NCBI GenBank assembly: GCA_016286055.1
Contig: JAEERW010000001.1
Span: forward strand, 62,001-126,000
Length of the DNA stretch: 64,000 nt
Direction of reading: 5' to 3'
Origin: Bacteroidales bacterium
GTDB lineage: Bacteria > Bacteroidota > Bacteroidia > Bacteroidales > UBA3824
Positions 61,033 through 64,000 of this stretch are shown here, piece after piece (position 1 is the first letter of the stretch; each line of letters starts with the position of its first letter). The notes beneath the pieces were generated by a model. The model was given only the letters and a program-made list of their open reading frames with translations, searched no databases and was not told where the DNA came from. Position numbers and translations under genes: made by a program.

Positions 61033-61764
61033 TTATTGTTTAAAATTTGACAATTTTTTTTCGAAATCTTCCAAAGAAATTGCCGATTCTATGTGTATTT
61101 CTCCTATTTGTGTCCGTCTTAATCCGGCGAGGTATGCGCCTACTCCGAGCCTCTGCCCTATGTCGTGTGCAAGGGAACGGATGTAAGTACCTTTGCTGCA
61201 AGATACTATGGCTTTGAACTGTTTTTTACCATCGTCCCAGTCGGTGATTTTTATACCGTATATATATATAAGGTGAGGACGCATTTTTACTTCGTCGGCT
61301 CGACCTTTGTGTGCGGATATGTAGGCGGGTTTCCCGTCGATTTTTTTTGCGCTGTATACAGGAGGATATTGGGTTTGTTCGCCAATAAAGTTTTTCAGGC
61401 AGTTTTCAACCGTTTCTTGTGTAATTGACGAAACGTCTTTGAAGTCTTCTGGCTCGGTTTCAAGGTCGAAACTTGGAGTGGTAGCACCCAGTTGTATTGT
61501 GGCTATATACTTTTTGTCGTGGTCTTGAAATGTGGTTATTTCTTTGGTTTTTCGTCCAGTGCATACTATGAGTAGTCCCGAAGCAAGAGGATCGAGAGTT
61601 CCTGCGTGTCCCACTTTTATCTTTTTGATTCCAAGATGGGTTTTGAGCATATAGCGTACTTTGTTAACTAGGTCGAACGATGTCCACCGTAGAGGCTTGT
61701 CGAATACCAATACTTGTCCTAAAGAAAATGGATCAGAGGGTTGTTGTGTCTGAATGTCAGGCAT
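61033..61764 (-). CDS. truB: tRNA pseudouridine(55) synthase TruB
   Basis: 243 residues. The catalytic aspartate is D58 in VGHAGTLDPLASGLL. KIDGKPAYISAHKGRADEVKMR and CSKGTYIRSLAHDIG are also family motifs. Lies 14 bp after yidD in the tdk-yidD-truB run. Confidence 0.96.
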   Translation of the reverse strand: MPDIQTQQPSDPFSLGQVLVFDKPLRWTSFDLVNKVRYMLKTHLGIKKIKVGHAGTLDPLASGLLIVCTGRKTKEITTFQDHDKKYIATIQLGATTPSFDLETEPEDFKDVSSITQETVENCLKNFIGEQTQYPPVYSAKKIDGKPAYISAHKGRADEVKMRPHLIYIYGIKITDWDDGKKQFKAIVSCSKGTYIRSLAHDIGQRLGVGAYLAGLRRTQIGEIHIESAISLEDFEKKLSNFKQ

Positions 61765-61778
61765 ATATTTAAAATTAA

Positions 61779-62066
61779 TTATTGTTTGTGTTTTTGTTTA
61801 GCACGGCGTAAGGCTCTGCGAATTTTGTAAAAATTGGGCGGAGGAACAGGGTCGAAACCGTGGGTGCCCCATGGGTTGCATCGAAGTAGTCGCCACGTGG
61901 CCAGCAGTGTACCTCGTATGATACCGTGGTATTCAACAGCTTGTATTGCATATTTGGAGCATGTGGGTGTATGACGGCATGCGTCGGGTAGCCACGGTGA
62001 TATGCACAGCCGGTAGAATCTTACTGGCAGCAGATAGATTTTCCTAATTACAGTCGCAATTGTCAT
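61779..62066 (-). CDS. yidD: Membrane protein insertion efficiency factor YidD
   Basis: 95 residues with the full family signature YRLCISPWLPDACRHTPTCSKYAIQAVEYHG and GTHGFDPVPP. It helps insertion of inner-membrane proteins with YidC. It overlaps the tdk gene end by 23 bp. A basic C-terminal tail is usual. Confidence 0.95.
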   Translation of the reverse strand: MTIATVIRKIYLLPVRFYRLCISPWLPDACRHTPTCSKYAIQAVEYHGIIRGTLLATWRLLRCNPWGTHGFDPVPPPNFYKIRRALRRAKQKHKQ

Positions 62067-62643
62067 TAACTAATTCTTTAACAGAAGAAAGTTTACAGTA
62101 ACATTCGCGGCATAGAGGCTCGTAAGTGTTTTTTTCACCGAGGCTCACCAGTTTGTCGTCGTCGGAGAGGCGGTGTGAAAACTGGGCTATAGAACCGCAA
62201 CGTGTGCATATTGCGTGTACTTTGGTAACGTCGTCGGCTATGCACATGATGTTGCCCATGGGCCCGAACGGACGTCCGAGATAATCCATGTCTAATCCTG
62301 CGACAATAACCCTGATACCTCGGTGGGCTAATGTACGGCATACCGATGTGAGGTTGGCATCAAAAAACTGTGCCTCGTCGATGCCTATCACTTGGGCGTT
62401 TGTGCATAGGGCGAGTATGTCGGTGCTGGAGTTTACCACTATTGACTGCACAGAATGTTTGTCGTGCGACACCACTGCAGTTTTGCTGTAACGGGTGTCG
62501 GTAGCGGGCTTGAATATTGCAGTTTTAAGTTTGGCAATTTGAGCGCGGCGCAGACGGCGTATAAGCTCTTCTGTCTTGCCCGAAAACATTGAGCCGGAGA
62601 TAACTTCGATGCTTCCGGCGTGGCATTTTGGTTCGAGAAACAT
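62044..62643 (-). CDS. tdk: Thymidine kinase
   Basis: 199 residues. P-loop GSMFSGKTEEL (about 17-27), catalytic IDEAQFF, and a zinc ribbon with two Cys pairs (CTRCGS and CRECYC). It phosphorylates thymidine in the salvage pathway (type II kinase). A -7-like TAAATTTG lies 22 bp upstream (62666-62673). Confidence 0.95.
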   Translation of the reverse strand: MFLEPKCHAGSIEVISGSMFSGKTEELIRRLRRAQIAKLKTAIFKPATDTRYSKTAVVSHDKHSVQSIVVNSSTDILALCTNAQVIGIDEAQFFDANLTSVCRTLAHRGIRVIVAGLDMDYLGRPFGPMGNIMCIADDVTKVHAICTRCGSIAQFSHRLSDDDKLVSLGEKNTYEPLCRECYCKLSSVKELVNDNCDCN

Positions 62644-62690
62644 GTTGTAGGGTTTTATTTGGCTGCAAATTTATATATAAAAATTGAGGA

Positions 62691-63377
62691 TTAATGTACT
62701 TTTTTCGTTTTCCCGACTACATATTCGGCGTAGCTAATATCTTCCAAAGTGGTGATTTTGATATTGCTGCGGTCGCCGTCGATGAGATTGATTTTTTCGC
62801 CGAACCGCTCAACTACTGATGCGTCGTCGGTAAAAGAGGGTTCGTATTGTTGAGCGTATGCATGGCGGAGTACTTCGGCATGGAACACTTGTGGTGTTTG
62901 AATTAGTTTCACGGTGTTGCGGTCGATGATTTTGCTAGTTCCATCAGTCAACACAGTACGAATTGATTCTGGAGGATTGATACAAGGCACAGCGTTGCCT
63001 TTGAGTGCGGCAGTGGTATAGCATTGCGCAATGCAAGATACCGATACAAGCGGGCGTACCCCGTCGTGCACGCCAACGAGGTCGGTGTCGGGAGAGAGTG
63101 CGTTGATGGCGTTTTTTACCGAATGGAAACGTTCCTCGCCACCTTTTACTATGCGGTAACTCCCCTCGGGCAGGAACGCTTGGGAAATGCGTTTCCAGTA
63201 GTCGATGTATTGGGCTGGCAGAGCAATAAGCACATCTATTGAGGGGTCGAAGCTGCGAAACTGCCCAACAGTGCGGCACAAGATAGGTATTCCTGCAATG
63301 TCTAAGAATTGTTTGGGCGTGCTAAGTCCCATACGTACCCCTTTGCCTCCTGCCACTATTATTACAGCGCGTTTCAT
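62691..63377 (-). CDS. ispD: 2-C-methyl-D-erythritol 4-phosphate cytidylyltransferase
   Basis: 228 residues. The CTP-binding GGKGVRMGLSTPKQFLDI (about 10-27), KGGEERFHSVKNAI and VHDGVRPLVS are the conserved IspD motifs of the MEP isoprenoid pathway. Its start codon shares one base with the stop of the upstream GAF gene (TAATG), implying coupled translation. Confidence 0.95.
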   Translation of the reverse strand: MKRAVIIVAGGKGVRMGLSTPKQFLDIAGIPILCRTVGQFRSFDPSIDVLIALPAQYIDYWKRISQAFLPEGSYRIVKGGEERFHSVKNAINALSPDTDLVGVHDGVRPLVSVSCIAQCYTTAALKGNAVPCINPPESIRTVLTDGTSKIIDRNTVKLIQTPQVFHAEVLRHAYAQQYEPSFTDDASVVERFGEKINLIDGDRSNIKITTLEDISYAEYVVGKTKKVH

Positions 63378-64000
63378 TATGCCGTGGTGATGTTTATATT
63401 GTCGGCAATATGCTGAGCCACACGCTTATTTATTTTGTCGGCGAGCAAGTTGAGGTTGAACCCTTTCTTTTCGAATGTGGCAAGTTCCACCAATGCGATA
63501 GTTTTGTCCTTGAATACTATGGGGATGAAAATAAGATGTTTAGGCGAACCTTGTCCGAGCCCTGACACTACTACTTGTATATAGTTTTCGGGAATGTTGT
63601 CGAGCATTAGGATTTTTTTGTCTTTGGCTACCTGTCCGTTGATGCCTTCGCCAAGTTCAAATGTGCGGTCGGTGTCGGGTGTGTAGTAGGCGTAGGTGCT
63701 CTTAATTTCAAATTTTTCAATTTTTGGGTTGAGAGCGTATGCCACGCCCTGCACAATGTCGAAAACTTTGGCAAAATTGCTGAGCAGTTTGTCGAAATAG
63801 TCGTTGAGGTCGGCTGTTTGTTCAAGGCCAACGGCAATTTCAGAAGCCACTTGTTCAAGATGTTTGTTTTCTTCTGCTTCGCGTTTAGCTTTGAGTTCTT
63901 TTTCTTGGCGTATTTTTTCTTGTTTAATTTGTTCGTTGTTTTCTTCGGCTTGGCTTCGGGCGTCGCCATAAGATTTGTTGAGGCTGTCGTTGCTGCCTCT
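63377..64000 (-). CDS. GAF-domain protein (5' end outside the window)
   Basis: 207 codons without a start inside the window. The visible part begins with a charged coiled coil (EENNEQIKQEKIRQEKELKAK) and then a GAF-like domain from about IAVGLEQTADLNDYFDKLL to VELATFEKKGF, with the typical GEGINGQVAKDKKILMLDNIP. The upstream coil suggests a longer signalling protein, perhaps with HAMP or membrane segments, as in other Bacteroidetes GAF proteins. Coupled to ispD by a TAATG overlap. Confidence 0.8.
   Translation of the reverse strand, partial: RGSNDSLNKSYGDARSQAEENNEQIKQEKIRQEKELKAKREAEENKHLEQVASEIAVGLEQTADLNDYFDKLLSNFAKVFDIVQGVAYALNPKIEKFEIKSTYAYYTPDTDRTFELGEGINGQVAKDKKILMLDNIPENYIQVVVSGLGQGSPKHLIFIPIVFKDKTIALVELATFEKKGFNLNLLADKINKRVAQHIADNINITTA

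Overview
The window looks like a chromosomal segment from a member of the Bacteroidetes, most likely an uncultured Bacteroidales. The evidence is the family content (FtsX/MacB permease operons, NSS transporter, DUF2059, RNase R with a Lys-rich tail, panC-panD, greA-HIT pair), many lipoproteins, weak Shine-Dalgarno signals, and repeated Bacteroidetes-type promoters (TTTG, about 20 nt, then TAnnTTTG). No rRNA, phage, transposase or CRISPR locus was seen. One tRNA-Glu(TTC) is present.

Layout. 1-5.5 kb: a large unknown protein with a degenerate M48-like motif, a gamma-carbonic-anhydrase-like protein, a big lipoprotein and a decayed VapBC-type pair. 5.6-10.9 kb: superoxide dismutase, an AAA+ ATPase behind three 52-bp-period hairpins, mlaE-mlaF, and a three-gene overlapping cassette bounded by 27-bp direct repeats. 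11-24 kb: lipoprotein and glycosyltransferase, RNase R, a second AAA+ ATPase between 33-bp-period repeat arrays, an M16 protease, a GntR/ABC operon whose ATPase has an in-frame TGA, DUF2059, tRNA-Glu and an O-methyltransferase. 24-28.9 kb: a secreted protein with five WM-motif repeats, two small membrane proteins with Cys-containing C-termini near a radical SAM/SPASM enzyme, a RelE-type pair with an internally deleted toxin, and an NSS symporter. 28.9-40.5 kb: a TolC/HlyD/MacB-type exporter locus in two transcription units, with an intact VapBC between them. 40.7-45 kb: two more AAA+ ATPases with their own repeats and a duplicated small membrane protein. 45-53.4 kb: a LpxL-like acyltransferase and atpB-E-F-H-A-(extra gene)-G, without atpD or atpC. 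53.5-64 kb: housekeeping genes (greA, HIT, uppP, panC, panD, queA, truB, yidD, tdk, ispD) plus a glycosyltransferase, an acetyltransferase, a thioredoxin-like lipoprotein, a 43-aa peptide and a GAF protein cut by the window end.

Two patterns stand out. First, three transcription units (the WM-repeat secreted protein, the TolC-HlyD-permease unit, and the ABC-ATPase-permease-permease unit) share one promoter architecture read directly from the sequence. Each has a sigma-54-like -24/-12 element and, 56-57 bp upstream, two GTAAA-N5-TTTAC-like palindromes whose starts are exactly 21 bp apart. This suggests one regulon joining an exporter to a small secreted repeat protein. Second, four AAA+ ATPases with PD-(D/E)xK-like C-terminal domains each carry a different short repeat array beside the gene (periods 52, 33, 15, and 53 plus 33 bp). 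This suggests a family of repeat-associated ATPase modules whose function I cannot name.

Protein families were assigned by reading motifs, not by searches. Promoters, terminators and repeats were located by eye. Start codons were moved inward where the family alignment or a signal peptide favoured it.
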